64,000 nucleotides of DNA from Betaproteobacteria bacterium SCN2 (GCA_008923285.1 WBSG01000006.1:1-64000), one strand, 5' to 3'. Positions 15,853 through 25,166 are shown, numbered from the stretch's first letter. Notes: a model not told the origin generated them from the letters alone. Made by a program: numbers and translations.

Positions 15853-17964
15853 TCAGGATGTCTGGGTGCTGACGCTGCCTTCCAGGTTCGGGTAACGCAC
15901 GTGGTCGACCAGTTCCTGTACTTCCTTGGCCGGCGCCGGTGAGATCAGCGAACCGATGATCACGCCGAGGAAGCCGATCGGGATGCCGAACACACCCGCG
16001 GCGATGGGCTTGATGCTCCACCACTCGTTGGCCGGTACACCGCCGAAGAATTCGTAGGTGATGACCATGTAGTAGATGCAGACGCCGAGACCGGCGATCA
16101 TGCCGAGGATGGCGCCAAGCTTGTTGGCGCGCTTCCAGAACACGCCCAGCACCAGGGCCGGGAAGAAGGCCGAGGCCGCCAGCGAGAACGCCGCGCCCAC
16201 CAGGAACAGGATGTTGCCCGGCTTGAGCGACGCGGTGTACGCGGCGATCGCGGCCACCACCAGCAGCAGCGTCTTGGCGACGGTCAGACGGCGCACGGTG
16301 GAGGCGTGCGGGTCGAGCATCTTGTAGTAGACGTCGTGCGACAGGGCGTTGGCGATGGTCAGCAGCAGGCCGTCCGCAGTGGACAGCGCTGCGGCCAGGC
16401 CGCCGGCAGCCACCAGGCCCGAGATCACGTACGGCAGGCCGGCGATTTCCGGCGTGGCCAGCACGATGAGGTCGCCGCCGATGGTGATTTCGGCCAGCTG
16501 CACGATGCCGTCGCCGTTGATGTCGGCGATCTTCATCAGGGTCGCATCCACCGCCGCCCAGTTCGATACCCAGGCAGGTAGCGAGGCAAAGCTGGTGCCG
16601 ACGAGGTTGGAGTACACCTCGTACTTGGCCAGCACGGCCAGCGCCGGTGCGGTGAAGTACAGCAGGAAGATGAAGAACAGCGACCAGAACACCGACTTGC
16701 GCGCTTCACGCACGGACGGCGTGGTGTAGTAGCGCATGAGGATGTGCGGCAGCGAAGCGGTGCCGACCATCAGGCACAGCACCAGGGCCAGGAAGTTGCG
16801 GCGCTTGACGTCGGAGGCGGCTTCGTCCTCGGCCTGGGCGGCGGCGACTTCTTCCGCGCTGGCATTCGGATTGTCCTTCAGCAGCTTCTTCTCGGCGCCC
16901 TTGCCGGCGAAGGCGGTGGCGTGTGCGGAAACCGCGCCGCTGGCCTTCTTGTGGCCGTCCGCGGCCTTGCTCCACTTCTCCTTGAGCGCGGCGATGTCGG
17001 CCGGGAAGTCCGCGGGGCTGCCGGCCGCCGTACGCTCGGCGGCGAGGAAGGCGTCGCCCTGGCCTGCGGTGACGGCTTCGTCGAGGGCCTTGAGCTTGCC
17101 CTCGAACTCGTCCTGCTTGGCCTTGTGCGCGGCGCGGGCCGAGGCTTCCGCCGCACCCTTCACGGTGGTGGCGTCGTTGAGCTCGTTTTCCAGCGCGGTC
17201 ACCTTTTGCAGGGCCTGGCCGTAAGCCACCTGCGGGATGGGGTTGCCGGTATGGGCGAGCGACAGCCATACCACCGGGATCAGGTAGGCGATGATCAGGA
17301 TGATGTATTGCGCCACCTGGGTCCAGGTTACCGCGCGCATGCCGCCGAGGAAGGAGCACACCAGGATGCCGGCGAGGCCGAGCCACACGCCGTACTGGAA
17401 CTCGATGCCGGTGAAGCGGGCGGTAATGATGCCGACGCCGTAGATCTGCGCCACCACGTAGACGAAGGAGCAGATGATGGCGGCGATCACGCCGATGGTG
17501 CGGGGAATGTTGCCGCCGTAGCGCGCACCGAGGAAGTCCGGAATGGTGAACTGGCCGAACTTGCGCAGGTAGGGCGCGAGGAACAGCGCCACCAGCACGT
17601 AGCCGCCGGTCCAGCCCATGACGAAGGCGAGGCCGTCAAAGCCGGCGAGGTACAGGGTGCCGGCCATGCCGATGAAGGAAGCGGCGGACATCCAGTCCGC
17701 GCCCGTGGCCATGCCGTTGAAGATCGCGGGCACGCGTCGTCCGGCGACGTAGTATTCCGCCACGTCCGCGGTCTTCGACATGATGCCGATGCCCGCGTAG
17801 AGGGCGATGGTGGCGAACAGGAAGATGTAGCCGATGATGCGGTTGGGCACACCCATCTGCTCGAGGATGGCCAGCACGATGACGAAGGCGATGAAGCCGC
17901 CGGTGTAGAAGGTGTAGTACTTCTTCAGCTGGCTGAAAAACTGTGATTGGGTCAGTGCGCTCAT
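15853..17964 (-). CDS. Sodium:solute symporter, acetate permease (ActP)-like, with large insertion
   Basis: A 703-residue SSS-family transporter of the cation/acetate symporter type, expected to import a short carboxylate with Na+. Transmembrane helices cover about 20-245 and 390-690, with the family's ADWMSAASFIGMAG and STADGLLLTIANALSHD segments. Two departures stand out. An Ala/Lys/Glu-rich soluble insert of about 140 residues (247-388) looks like a coiled coil. A canonical EF-hand loop (DINGDGIVQLAE, 481-492) sits in a hydrophilic loop. It starts one base after the DUF4212 gene and is co-transcribed with it and the upstream exonuclease and DUF294 genes. Confidence 0.88.
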   Translation of the reverse strand: MSALTQSQFFSQLKKYYTFYTGGFIAFVIVLAILEQMGVPNRIIGYIFLFATIALYAGIGIMSKTADVAEYYVAGRRVPAIFNGMATGADWMSAASFIGMAGTLYLAGFDGLAFVMGWTGGYVLVALFLAPYLRKFGQFTIPDFLGARYGGNIPRTIGVIAAIICSFVYVVAQIYGVGIITARFTGIEFQYGVWLGLAGILVCSFLGGMRAVTWTQVAQYIILIIAYLIPVVWLSLAHTGNPIPQVAYGQALQKVTALENELNDATTVKGAAEASARAAHKAKQDEFEGKLKALDEAVTAGQGDAFLAAERTAAGSPADFPADIAALKEKWSKAADGHKKASGAVSAHATAFAGKGAEKKLLKDNPNASAEEVAAAQAEDEAASDVKRRNFLALVLCLMVGTASLPHILMRYYTTPSVREARKSVFWSLFFIFLLYFTAPALAVLAKYEVYSNLVGTSFASLPAWVSNWAAVDATLMKIADINGDGIVQLAEITIGGDLIVLATPEIAGLPYVISGLVAAGGLAAALSTADGLLLTIANALSHDVYYKMLDPHASTVRRLTVAKTLLLVVAAIAAYTASLKPGNILFLVGAAFSLAASAFFPALVLGVFWKRANKLGAILGMIAGLGVCIYYMVITYEFFGGVPANEWWSIKPIAAGVFGIPIGFLGVIIGSLISPAPAKEVQELVDHVRYPNLEGSVSTQTS

Positions 17965-17965
17965 G

Positions 17966-18229
17966 TCATTCTTCCCCTTCTTGGACGCCGTACTCCTGGT
18001 CCAGCTTGTTCATCGAACGGGCGTAGAACCAGATGACCAGGACATAGATGATCAGTGCGCCTTGCGCCCCCATGTAAAAGCCGAGGGGAAAGCCCAGGAT
18101 GACGATTTCGTTGAGTTCTCGAGCGAAGTAAATGGCCACAAACGTGGCGACAAACCAGATTGCAAGGAGTACGGCGGTAAGACGCAGGTTCTTGCCCCAG
18201 TACTCCCGATGCTTGTCGGTGAGTTGCAT
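17966..18229 (-). CDS. DUF4212 small membrane partner of the symporter
   Basis: An 87-residue protein with two transmembrane helices (about 17-37 and 45-67) and a charged N-terminus (KHREYWGKNLRL). This is the DUF4212 pattern: a small subunit almost always encoded just before an acetate-type SSS symporter. It ends one base from the symporter gene. GGAGG lies before its ATG. It probably assists assembly or activity of the transporter. The leader back to the exonuclease gene is 123 bases and could hold a promoter. Confidence 0.88.
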   Translation of the reverse strand: MQLTDKHREYWGKNLRLTAVLLAIWFVATFVAIYFARELNEIVILGFPLGFYMGAQGALIIYVLVIWFYARSMNKLDQEYGVQEGEE

Positions 18230-18352
18230 GGTTCCTCCGTGAAGTTGAGGGTTGGTCTTCTAGTTATGCGCAGCCATGCGGCTTGCACCGCGCAAGTTTG
18301 CGCTTTGGTCTAAAAATGCACAACACAAACAGTTTATTAGTAGCTGCTGAAC

Positions 18353-19045
18353 TTATGTGACGAGCCACTTGCGCGCGCTGGCAAGGTTTTCCAGCGCCTT
18401 GAGCGTGCCGATGCGCTGGGCGGCGGCAGCGTCCAGCAGGATGAGCCAGAGCTGGGCGGTGGCGGCGGCGTCGGCCGCAGCGCTGTGGCGGGAGAAGTTC
18501 TGGATGGCGAGGGCATGCATCCAGTCGTCGAGCGAGCGGCACTCCCCCGCCAGCCGCGGGAACAGCAGGGGCGCGATGACCGCAGCGTCCAGCCAGTGGC
18601 CAGGGAGGTTCCAGCCCAGTTCCCTTTGCATGGAGACTTGCAGCGCGGTGCGGTCGAAGCCGGCATGAAAGGCGACGAAAGGGCCGCCGGCCGCGAACTC
18701 GGCGAAGTCGAGCAGGGCCTCGCGCGCGGCCCGGCCGGAGAGCTGCTGGCTGTGGGTGAGGCCGTGCACGAGAATGTTTTCATGCGAAGTGACTGCTGAC
18801 TGCAAGAGTCCGGCCTCGAAGCTGTGGCCGAGCTTGAGGCGACCGTCGCGGACCTCGACGGCGCCGATCGACAGCAGCGCGTCGATGTGCGGGTTGAGTC
18901 CGCCGGTTTCCACGTCCACCACCACCCAGCGCAGTTCGGACAGGGGGGTTTGCGGTTTCGGCCGGGGCGCGGCCTTGAGCGCCGCCAGCCGGCTGGCGGC
19001 GGCCTGCGGGAGCGCGATGCGGGGGCGCGAAAAGGGCCAGATCAC
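18353..19045 (-). CDS. DnaQ-like 3'-5' exonuclease
   Basis: A 230-residue DEDD-superfamily exonuclease related to the polymerase III epsilon fold. Motif I is VVVDVETGG (Asp and Glu), followed by the ExoII region FVAFHAGFDRTAL and the ExoIII region with a late His-x-Asp-type block (SRHSAAADAAATA). There is a 35-residue basic N-terminal extension. It lies in the conserved group DUF294-exonuclease-DUF4212-symporter, an arrangement I recall from many betaproteobacteria, where it may act on RNA or DNA in signalling rather than in replication. That role is inference. Confidence 0.85.
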   Translation of the reverse strand: MIWPFSRPRIALPQAAASRLAALKAAPRPKPQTPLSELRWVVVDVETGGLNPHIDALLSIGAVEVRDGRLKLGHSFEAGLLQSAVTSHENILVHGLTHSQQLSGRAAREALLDFAEFAAGGPFVAFHAGFDRTALQVSMQRELGWNLPGHWLDAAVIAPLLFPRLAGECRSLDDWMHALAIQNFSRHSAAADAAATAQLWLILLDAAAAQRIGTLKALENLASARKWLVT

Positions 19046-19054
19046 CGTGCGAAC

Positions 19055-20950
19055 CTAGCGTTCGTAATCGAGGGCCAGCCGTGCCTGCAGCTTGCGCGCC
19101 TGGCGGAAGGCTTCCTTGAGGATGCGGCGGTCCAGCACCGACAGCATGTCCGGATTGAGGTGGTTGTCCGGCGCCAGGCCCTTGCGCTCCCGGCCGTGCT
19201 GGTGGCGCAGGCGCAGGAGCTGGATGAAATGGAAGGCCTGCACCCAACTGTCGACTTCCTCGCCCGGAATGCGCAGCGCCTGCCCGGACTGTTTCAGGCG
19301 CTGGGCGGTGCCGGTGGCGGATTGTCCGCTGGCCAGCGCGAAGATGCGCGCGGCATCGACGAAGGGCATGGAGCCGTTGAGCTTGAGGTCGAGGGTGTGC
19401 GGGTGCATTTCGTCCTCGGACAGCACGAAATCGCGCACCAGGCCGAGAGGCGGCACATTGCGCAGGGCGTTCTGCGTCATCTGCTTGAGGAAGCGTGGAT
19501 TGCCCTGGATCTTAGTGGCGAGCCAGGCGCGCAATTCGGCCGCCAGGGCCTCCGCGCCGTACAGCGGGCGGAAATCGAAAAAGATGCTGGCATTGAGCAG
19601 TTCTTCCGGTCCGCCGGCGTCGATCCAGCGCGAGAACTGGCTGCGCCATTCCTCCGCGCTCAGGCACCATTTCGGATTGCTCGCCATGATGAAGCCCTTG
19701 CACAGGGGAAAGCCGCAGGCATCCAGCCCCTCGTTGATGCGGCGCGCCATCGTGATGAGCTGTTCCCGCACCGACTCGAGGTCGGCCTCGTTCGCCGTCG
19801 TGAAAATCAGCGCGTTGTCCTGGTCGGTGGCGAGCGTCTGCTCCATGCGCCCCTCGGAACCGAGCGCCATCCAGCACCAGCGCACCGCCGGCAGCGCGCA
19901 GGCGGCGGTTTCCAGTTCGATCAGGCGGCGGGTGAGGTGGTCGTTCAGCGTGGCGATGAGCTCGGTCAGCGTTTCCGCCTGCATGCCCTGCGCCAGCAGG
20001 CTGTGCGCGAGCGCGGCGATGTCGCGGCCGGCGCGCTTGAGCGCCTCGGTGTCCGCGGCATTGGCGATGGCGTTGGTCACGCCCTGCACGCTCATGCGCT
20101 TGATCGCGAACAGGTTTTTTTCCGAAATCACGCCGGCGAGCCTGCCGTCGGCGACCAGTAGCAGGTGGTGGATGCCGTGGCGCGCCATGATCAGCAGCGC
20201 CTCGCGCGCGGTGGCGCCGGCCGGCAGGGCAATCGGCTCGGCGGTCATCACCTTTTCTATGGGCGTTTCCAGGGGCAGGCCGGGCAGGGTCACGCGCGAC
20301 AGCACATCCTTCAGCGTGAGAATGCCGAGCGGCCGGTCGGCTTCGTCGGTGATCGCCACCGAGCCTACGCGTTCATCGTGCATGGCCTGCAGGGCGAGAC
20401 TGAGCGGGGTGCCGCGGGGCACGCTCACCGGCGCGCGGCTCAATATGGACGCGAGGCTGCGTTCGAGCCGGCTGTCCTCGTCCTGGCGCAGGGCATATTC
20501 GGACTGCACCGCCTTCTGCGACTGCTCCAGCAGGCTGGCGATGCGGCGCGTGCAGAAGTCGCGGAATACCGCGCTTTGTTCCAGCAGGGCGTGGAAATCC
20601 GCGGCGGCGAGCAGGTAGCAGAAGCTGTCCTCGGCCGCGCGGAACTGGTTGGCGACCGGGCGTCCGGCGAGCAGCGCGCCGAGCGGGAAACACTCCCCCG
20701 CCAGCAGCTTGATCACGCTGTCCTCGGCCGCGCCGCCAGCTTCCACCGAGCCCTGCTTGACCACATAGAACCACTCCGGCATGCCGGCATCCGGCTCCAG
20801 CACGACAGCACCGGCCGGGTAATAGGCCAGCTGCAGGCGGCCGGCCATCCATTCGAGGTGCGCCGCCTCCATTTCCGAGAACGGGGCGTGGCGGCGCAGA
20901 TCCTGCACGGTTGCCGCGAGCAGGGAAGGGGCGATGGCTGCGGTTGTCAT
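19055..20950 (-). CDS. CNMP-CBS-DUF294 putative nucleotidyltransferase signalling protein
   Basis: A 631-residue cytoplasmic protein with, in order, a cyclic-nucleotide-binding-like domain (about 15-135), a pair of CBS domains (about 165-290), a DUF294 nucleotidyltransferase-like domain with a GSEGRMEQTLATDQDNAL signature (about 350-480), and the DUF294 C-terminal domain. The GSxGR...D.D motif matches nucleotidyltransferase active sites. It precedes the exonuclease gene by nine bases and likely senses adenylate or cyclic nucleotides to control acetate uptake. That regulatory idea is inference from the conserved neighbourhood. Confidence 0.87.
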   Translation of the reverse strand: MTTAAIAPSLLAATVQDLRRHAPFSEMEAAHLEWMAGRLQLAYYPAGAVVLEPDAGMPEWFYVVKQGSVEAGGAAEDSVIKLLAGECFPLGALLAGRPVANQFRAAEDSFCYLLAAADFHALLEQSAVFRDFCTRRIASLLEQSQKAVQSEYALRQDEDSRLERSLASILSRAPVSVPRGTPLSLALQAMHDERVGSVAITDEADRPLGILTLKDVLSRVTLPGLPLETPIEKVMTAEPIALPAGATAREALLIMARHGIHHLLLVADGRLAGVISEKNLFAIKRMSVQGVTNAIANAADTEALKRAGRDIAALAHSLLAQGMQAETLTELIATLNDHLTRRLIELETAACALPAVRWCWMALGSEGRMEQTLATDQDNALIFTTANEADLESVREQLITMARRINEGLDACGFPLCKGFIMASNPKWCLSAEEWRSQFSRWIDAGGPEELLNASIFFDFRPLYGAEALAAELRAWLATKIQGNPRFLKQMTQNALRNVPPLGLVRDFVLSEDEMHPHTLDLKLNGSMPFVDAARIFALASGQSATGTAQRLKQSGQALRIPGEEVDSWVQAFHFIQLLRLRHQHGRERKGLAPDNHLNPDMLSVLDRRILKEAFRQARKLQARLALDYER

Positions 20951-21136
20951 GACGCTAGGCTAGCGTGCCCGGGTGAAAAATCAAAACCGGGTCCCCGTCG
21001 ACGCGAATCCGCAAGCGGTCCGGCGCCGGCCTCAATATGAAGACCGGGCAAAACTTGGGCGATAATTGACGCCATACGCAATGCAGCCGGCGCGGGGCGG
21101 CTGCAAAAAAGACCAACAACGGCCAAAGAATCCATC

Positions 21137-23158
21137 GTGAAGGCAAATACCGGCGCCGACAGCAGCGCCATCCAGCGCTGGGGACGCATCATGCGCGCCG
21201 GCTTCATCGCCGTGATGGTGCTGATCGCGGGCACTTCGCTGTTCGCCGTGCTTGCGCTGCACCAGGCGCGCACCGCGCTGGATGAAATCGTCTACCGCGA
21301 CCAGCTCGCCATGCAACTGCAGTTCCGCATGCTGCAGTCGGCGCGCGAGCGTTCGGTCGAGCTTTACCGCATCGCCACGGTCGAGGATCCCTTCGAGCGG
21401 GATGAGCACATGCTGCGCTTCGGCGAACTGGCCGGGCGCTTCATCGAGGCGCGCAGCCGGCTGCTCCGGCTTGAGCTTGATCTGCAGTCGCGCGCCCTGC
21501 TGGAAGAGCAGGGCAGGCAGGCGGCGGTCAGCCTGGCGCTGGTGGGCGAGGTGATCAAGCTGGCGCTGGCCGAGCGCCGCGAGGATGCGATCGCCCTGCT
21601 GGTCGGGCGGGCCATCCCGGCGCAGGAAGACATGATGGGTACCCTCAACGCGATGCTGGAGCGCCAGATTGCAGGCAGCCATCGCAAGGCCGAAGCGCTG
21701 CAGAAGCTGCAGCGGCTGTCGATCTGGCTGATTGCCGTGCTGGGCGTGATCGCGGTCCTGCTCGCGGCGGCGATTGCGCGCTATGTGCGCCGTGGCATGG
21801 CCCGGCTGGTCGGCGAGATGTCGATCGCTGCAGCCGATCTTCAGGAAGCCAACCGGCAGCTGGGCTACCAGAAGCTCGCCGCCGACCAGCACAACATCGT
21901 CAGCATCGCCGACACCCGCGGCAACATCATTTACGCCAACGACAAGTTCTGCGAAATCAGCCAGTATGGCCGCGAGGAGCTGCTCGGACAGAATCATCGC
22001 CTGCTGAAATCGGGCGTGCATCCGCAAAGTTTCTACAAGGGCATGTGGGACACGATCATGGCGGGAAGCGTCTGGAAGGGCGAAGTGTGCAATCGCAAGA
22101 AGGACGGCAGCCTGTACTGGATTTCCACCACCATCGTGCCATTTCTGGACGAGAACGGCCGGCCTTACCAGTATGTGTCGATCCGCACCGACATCAGCGA
22201 CATCAAGGAAGCCCAGCAGGTGCTGATGCGCGGACGCGACGAACTGGAGCAGCTGGTGCGCGAGCGCACCGCGGAACTGGAGGAGCGCGAGAACGTGCTG
22301 CGCAGCATCGCCCGCCATGCGCACGACGCCGTCGTCATGCTCGACCCGGCGGGAAGAGTCACGTTCTGGAATCCGGCGGCGCAGGACATTTTCGGCTATG
22401 CCGAGGCAGAAATCCTCGGCCGCGGCCTGCGCGACGTGCTGATGCCGGGCGAGGCAAGAGACAGGCTGGAACAGGACTTCGCGGCGATCCGGCAAGACGG
22501 CCCCGGCGAGTTCGCCGGCAAGACGGTCGAGCTGACGGCCTTGCGCAAGGACGGCCAGCAGGCCCACATCGAAATTTCCCTGTCGGCGGTCAGGGTCAGG
22601 GGTGGCTGGCATGCCGTGGGCATCGCCCGGGATATCACCGCGCGCAAGCGTGCGGAGCAGCAGCTGGAACTGCTGGCCACGACCGACCCGCTGACCGGTG
22701 CGAGCAATCGCCGGCGCTTCGAGGAAGTGCTGCACGGCGAGATCGCGCGCAGTTCGCGCTATGGCGTGCCCTTGTCGCTGGTGATTTTCGATGTCGATCA
22801 CTTCAAGCGCATCAATGACAGCCACGGCCACCCCGTCGGCGACGAGGTGCTGGTGCGGCTGGCCGGACTGATCGCCGGCAATATCCGCGAGACCGATGTC
22901 CTCGCCCGCCTGGGCGGGGAAGAATTCGCCGTCCTGGCGGCGAACTGCGACGCGGATTGCGCGCGCCAGCTTGCCGAAAAGCTGCGCAGGCTGATCGAGG
23001 CGCAGGCCTTCCCCGGCGCCGGGGCCGTGACCTGCAGTTTCGGCGTGGCCGGCTATCGCGCAGGGGATGGGGAGGACGCCCTGGTCAGGCGGGCGGATGA
23101 GGCGCTCTATCGCGCCAAGGGTGAAGGGCGCAATCGGGTGATCGTCGCCGCGCCCTGA
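21137..23158 (+). CDS. Membrane PAS-PAS-GGDEF diguanylate cyclase
   Basis: A 673-residue sensor. A transmembrane helix (about 20-42), a periplasmic four-helix sensor region and a second helix (about 193-213) are followed by two PAS domains (about 245-365 and 385-500) and a C-terminal GGDEF domain. The active-site motif is GGEEF, a functional variant, and DxDHFKxIND precedes it, so it should make cyclic di-GMP. No EAL domain. It is divergent from the DUF294 gene across 186 bases that must hold both promoters. The ligands of the PAS domains cannot be told. Confidence 0.9.
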   Translation: MKANTGADSSAIQRWGRIMRAGFIAVMVLIAGTSLFAVLALHQARTALDEIVYRDQLAMQLQFRMLQSARERSVELYRIATVEDPFERDEHMLRFGELAGRFIEARSRLLRLELDLQSRALLEEQGRQAAVSLALVGEVIKLALAERREDAIALLVGRAIPAQEDMMGTLNAMLERQIAGSHRKAEALQKLQRLSIWLIAVLGVIAVLLAAAIARYVRRGMARLVGEMSIAAADLQEANRQLGYQKLAADQHNIVSIADTRGNIIYANDKFCEISQYGREELLGQNHRLLKSGVHPQSFYKGMWDTIMAGSVWKGEVCNRKKDGSLYWISTTIVPFLDENGRPYQYVSIRTDISDIKEAQQVLMRGRDELEQLVRERTAELEERENVLRSIARHAHDAVVMLDPAGRVTFWNPAAQDIFGYAEAEILGRGLRDVLMPGEARDRLEQDFAAIRQDGPGEFAGKTVELTALRKDGQQAHIEISLSAVRVRGGWHAVGIARDITARKRAEQQLELLATTDPLTGASNRRRFEEVLHGEIARSSRYGVPLSLVIFDVDHFKRINDSHGHPVGDEVLVRLAGLIAGNIRETDVLARLGGEEFAVLAANCDADCARQLAEKLRRLIEAQAFPGAGAVTCSFGVAGYRAGDGEDALVRRADEALYRAKGEGRNRVIVAAP

Positions 23159-23180
23159 GGTTCCGGCAGGCCGGCGTCGT

Positions 23181-24206
23181 TCAGGCGCCGGGCGTGACCT
23201 TTTGCGGCACCGTTCCATCCGGTGCGGGCTCGTGGAAGTCGGTGGGCGCCAGCGTCCGGGAAAGGGGGCTGAGCGGCTGGATGCCGCCCAGCTGGCATCT
23301 GGCGGCGGACCATTCGCCGGCCAGTTCCCCGAACGCCTGGCAGGCGGGGCTCTTGTAGGCGCCCTTGCGGCAGATCAGGCTGATGGTGTGGCGCGGAAGC
23401 CCCGGCTGCAGGGGGATGGAGTGCAGCCCTTGCTGCGCGTGGGCGATGGTCTGTGGGAGAATGGTGGCAAGCCGGCCCCGGCGCACCATTTCGATGATCA
23501 CGCTCAGCGAGGTCGCCTCCATCACGATGCGCGGCGTGATGCCCTGCTCGGCGCAGTACACGTCGATGTGCCGGCGCAGGGCATAATCGGGGTGGAACAG
23601 CACCAGCGGCTCGCTTTCCAGCACTTCGCCGCCCAGCGGCTTTTCCTGCCCGGCCAGGGGGTGAGTCTTGCCCACGGCCAGGTTGAGCGACTCGATGAAC
23701 ATGATGTGGGTGTCGATTTCGTCCGAAAACACGTTCGACGAAGCCGCGCTGCCGAAGGCAATGCCGATGTCGACGCGGTCCTCGGCGAGGGCGGCTTCGA
23801 TGTCGCCCTGCGGCATTTCCAGGGTGCTGACGGTGATGCCGGGGTAGCGGCCGTTGAACTGATCCAGCAGGGGCGTGGCCAGATAATCCGAGATCGGGGT
23901 CATGCCCAGGCGCAGGGAGCCGCGGCTCAGGTCGTGCAGTTCATAGATGGCCCGCTTGCCGGCATTCAGTTCGACCAGGGCGCGCCGTGCGTGCTGCAGG
24001 TAGACCTCGCCGGCGGCGGTCAGGCGCACGGTACGCCCGCTGCGGTCCAGCAGCTGGGCTTCGAGCAGGTCTTCCAGCTGCTTGATCTGCTGGGACAGGG
24101 TGGGCTGCGAAACATACAGGGCCTCGGCCGCACGGGTGAAGCTCTGGTACTCTGCCACCGCCATTAAGTAGCGTAGCGAGCGCGGGAAAATAAGATTTCT
24201 GTCCAT
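23181..24206 (-). CDS. cynR: LysR-family regulator, CynR-like
   Basis: A 341-residue LysR-type regulator. The N-terminal helix-turn-helix region (LAVAEYQSFTRAAEALYVSQ, then LSQQIKQLE and LDRSGRTVRLT) is strikingly close to E. coli CynR, which activates cyanase genes in response to cyanate. The effector domain (about 95-295) has the usual two-lobe pattern. A roughly 40-residue C-terminal extension, rich in Pro and Thr, is absent from E. coli CynR as I recall it. It is divergent from hupE-cynS, with a candidate operator overlapping its own start codon region. That operator recurs before scnB, so its regulon probably includes thiocyanate hydrolase. Confidence 0.85.
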   Translation of the reverse strand: MDRNLIFPRSLRYLMAVAEYQSFTRAAEALYVSQPTLSQQIKQLEDLLEAQLLDRSGRTVRLTAAGEVYLQHARRALVELNAGKRAIYELHDLSRGSLRLGMTPISDYLATPLLDQFNGRYPGITVSTLEMPQGDIEAALAEDRVDIGIAFGSAASSNVFSDEIDTHIMFIESLNLAVGKTHPLAGQEKPLGGEVLESEPLVLFHPDYALRRHIDVYCAEQGITPRIVMEATSLSVIIEMVRRGRLATILPQTIAHAQQGLHSIPLQPGLPRHTISLICRKGAYKSPACQAFGELAGEWSAARCQLGGIQPLSPLSRTLAPTDFHEPAPDGTVPQKVTPGA

Positions 24207-24271
24207 AGCCGATCCCTATAGAACTCATCGGAAATTAGTCTTGGAAAACTATAGTCGCATGAAGCATAGTT
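24205..24271. promoter_or_regulatory. Candidate CynR operator, copy 1 (cynR/hupE)
   Basis: A 67-base block running from ATAGCCG (24205) to CATAGTT (24271). Its core at 24214-24254 is 41 bases, begins CCCTATAG and ends CTATAG (a self-complementary hexamer), and matches the block at 26822-26862 in 36 of 41 positions. Centre-to-centre spacing of the two CTATAG hexamers is 33 bases, about three DNA turns, as expected for a LysR tetramer. It overlaps the cynR start, so autorepression is plausible. Confidence 0.75.
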
Positions 24272-24435
24272 ACGCACAACAATGACTGTGCGCCCTGTCA
24301 TGCGGCTTTGCCCTGATTTCAGGGGCGCAACAAACATTGACCAGTGCTTTTTAGAGTAGTGCGCGCTTGCCGCGGTTTTTTTGCAAAGCGCCGAAATGGT
24401 TTAGGTATCAAACTGTCAATAGCGAGGAAATTGCA

Positions 24436-25089
24436 ATGATTAAAGCAGAACACATGCCCGAAAATATTTCACGCGGGGCTTTCGCGGTAACCGCCGGTTT
24501 GCTGCTCGCCGCGGCTACCCCGGTGCTTGCTCACCACCCCATGGGCGGCATGACTCCGCAAACCTTCAGCGAAGGCCTGTTGTCCGGTCTTGGGCACCCG
24601 ATCATTGGCTTGGATCATTTTGCCTTCCTGGTGCTGGCCATCCTGCTGAGTGTTGCGCTGAAAGGTTCCGCCCGCTTCCTGGCGCCGCTGGCGTTCGTCG
24701 GTGCCACCGTCGCCGGCACCGTGCTGCACCTGGGTGCCGCCAACATTCCGATGTCCGAGACCCTGGTTGCCCTGTCGGTGGTGATCGCCGGCGTGCTGGC
24801 CGTTAGCCGCCGCTTCCCCGGCGCCTTTGCCCTGAGCGCGATTTTCGCCGTGAGCGGCATCCTGCATGGCTATGCCTACGGTGAGTCCATCATCGGTGCC
24901 GAAACCACCCCGCTGCTTGCCTACCTCGCCGGCTTCGCCGCGATCCAGTACGCCATCATCGCCGGCGGTGTGATTGCCCTGGACAAGCTGGCTGCCAAGT
25001 CCGAAGCGACCCGCATGCTGGTTGCGCGTGTCGGTGGCCTGGCTGCCCTGCTGACCGGCGGCGCCTTCCTGGCCATGGGTGTGGTCTGA
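24436..25089 (+). CDS. hupE: HupE/UreJ-family metal transporter
   Basis: A 217-residue membrane protein with a cleavable-looking N-terminus ending VLAHHP, the family signature HPIIGLDHFAF with conserved His and Asp, and six or seven hydrophobic segments. HupE/UreJ proteins are associated with uptake of nickel, and in some bacteria cobalt. Start chosen at 24436 because AGGAAA lies eight bases upstream. It is the first gene after the shared operator and precedes cyanase, with no hydrogenase or urease nearby. Cobalt supply for thiocyanate hydrolase is therefore an attractive inference. Confidence 0.85.
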   Translation: MIKAEHMPENISRGAFAVTAGLLLAAATPVLAHHPMGGMTPQTFSEGLLSGLGHPIIGLDHFAFLVLAILLSVALKGSARFLAPLAFVGATVAGTVLHLGAANIPMSETLVALSVVIAGVLAVSRRFPGAFALSAIFAVSGILHGYAYGESIIGAETTPLLAYLAGFAAIQYAIIAGGVIALDKLAAKSEATRMLVARVGGLAALLTGGAFLAMGVV

Positions 25090-25108
25090 GCCTGATACAT
25101 GATCGCTG

Positions 25109-25132
25109 ACCGGGCCGCCCTGGCGGCCCGGT
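25109..25132 (+). promoter_or_regulatory. Strong hairpin between hupE and cynS
   Basis: An 11-bp perfect stem, ACCGGGCCGCC at 25109-25119 and GGCGGCCCGGT at 25122-25132, with a two-base gap at the centre. No T-run follows, so it is unlikely to be a full terminator. It may stabilise the hupE message or separate the expression levels of hupE and cynS. Confidence 0.6.
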
Positions 25133-25166
25133 TGACCTGCAAAAACCTAACGGAGTTGAAACTGTA

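Noticed and set aside
21032..23218. A 728-codon frame antisense to the PAS-GGDEF gene
   Set aside because: Shadow of a clear coding region; composition is low-complexity and no domain is visible.
24272..24435. Possible cobalamin riboswitch before hupE
   Set aside because: I looked for the B12-box and associated stems and saw none; only small hairpins (CGCACA/TGTGCG and CCCTGA/TCAGGG) are present.
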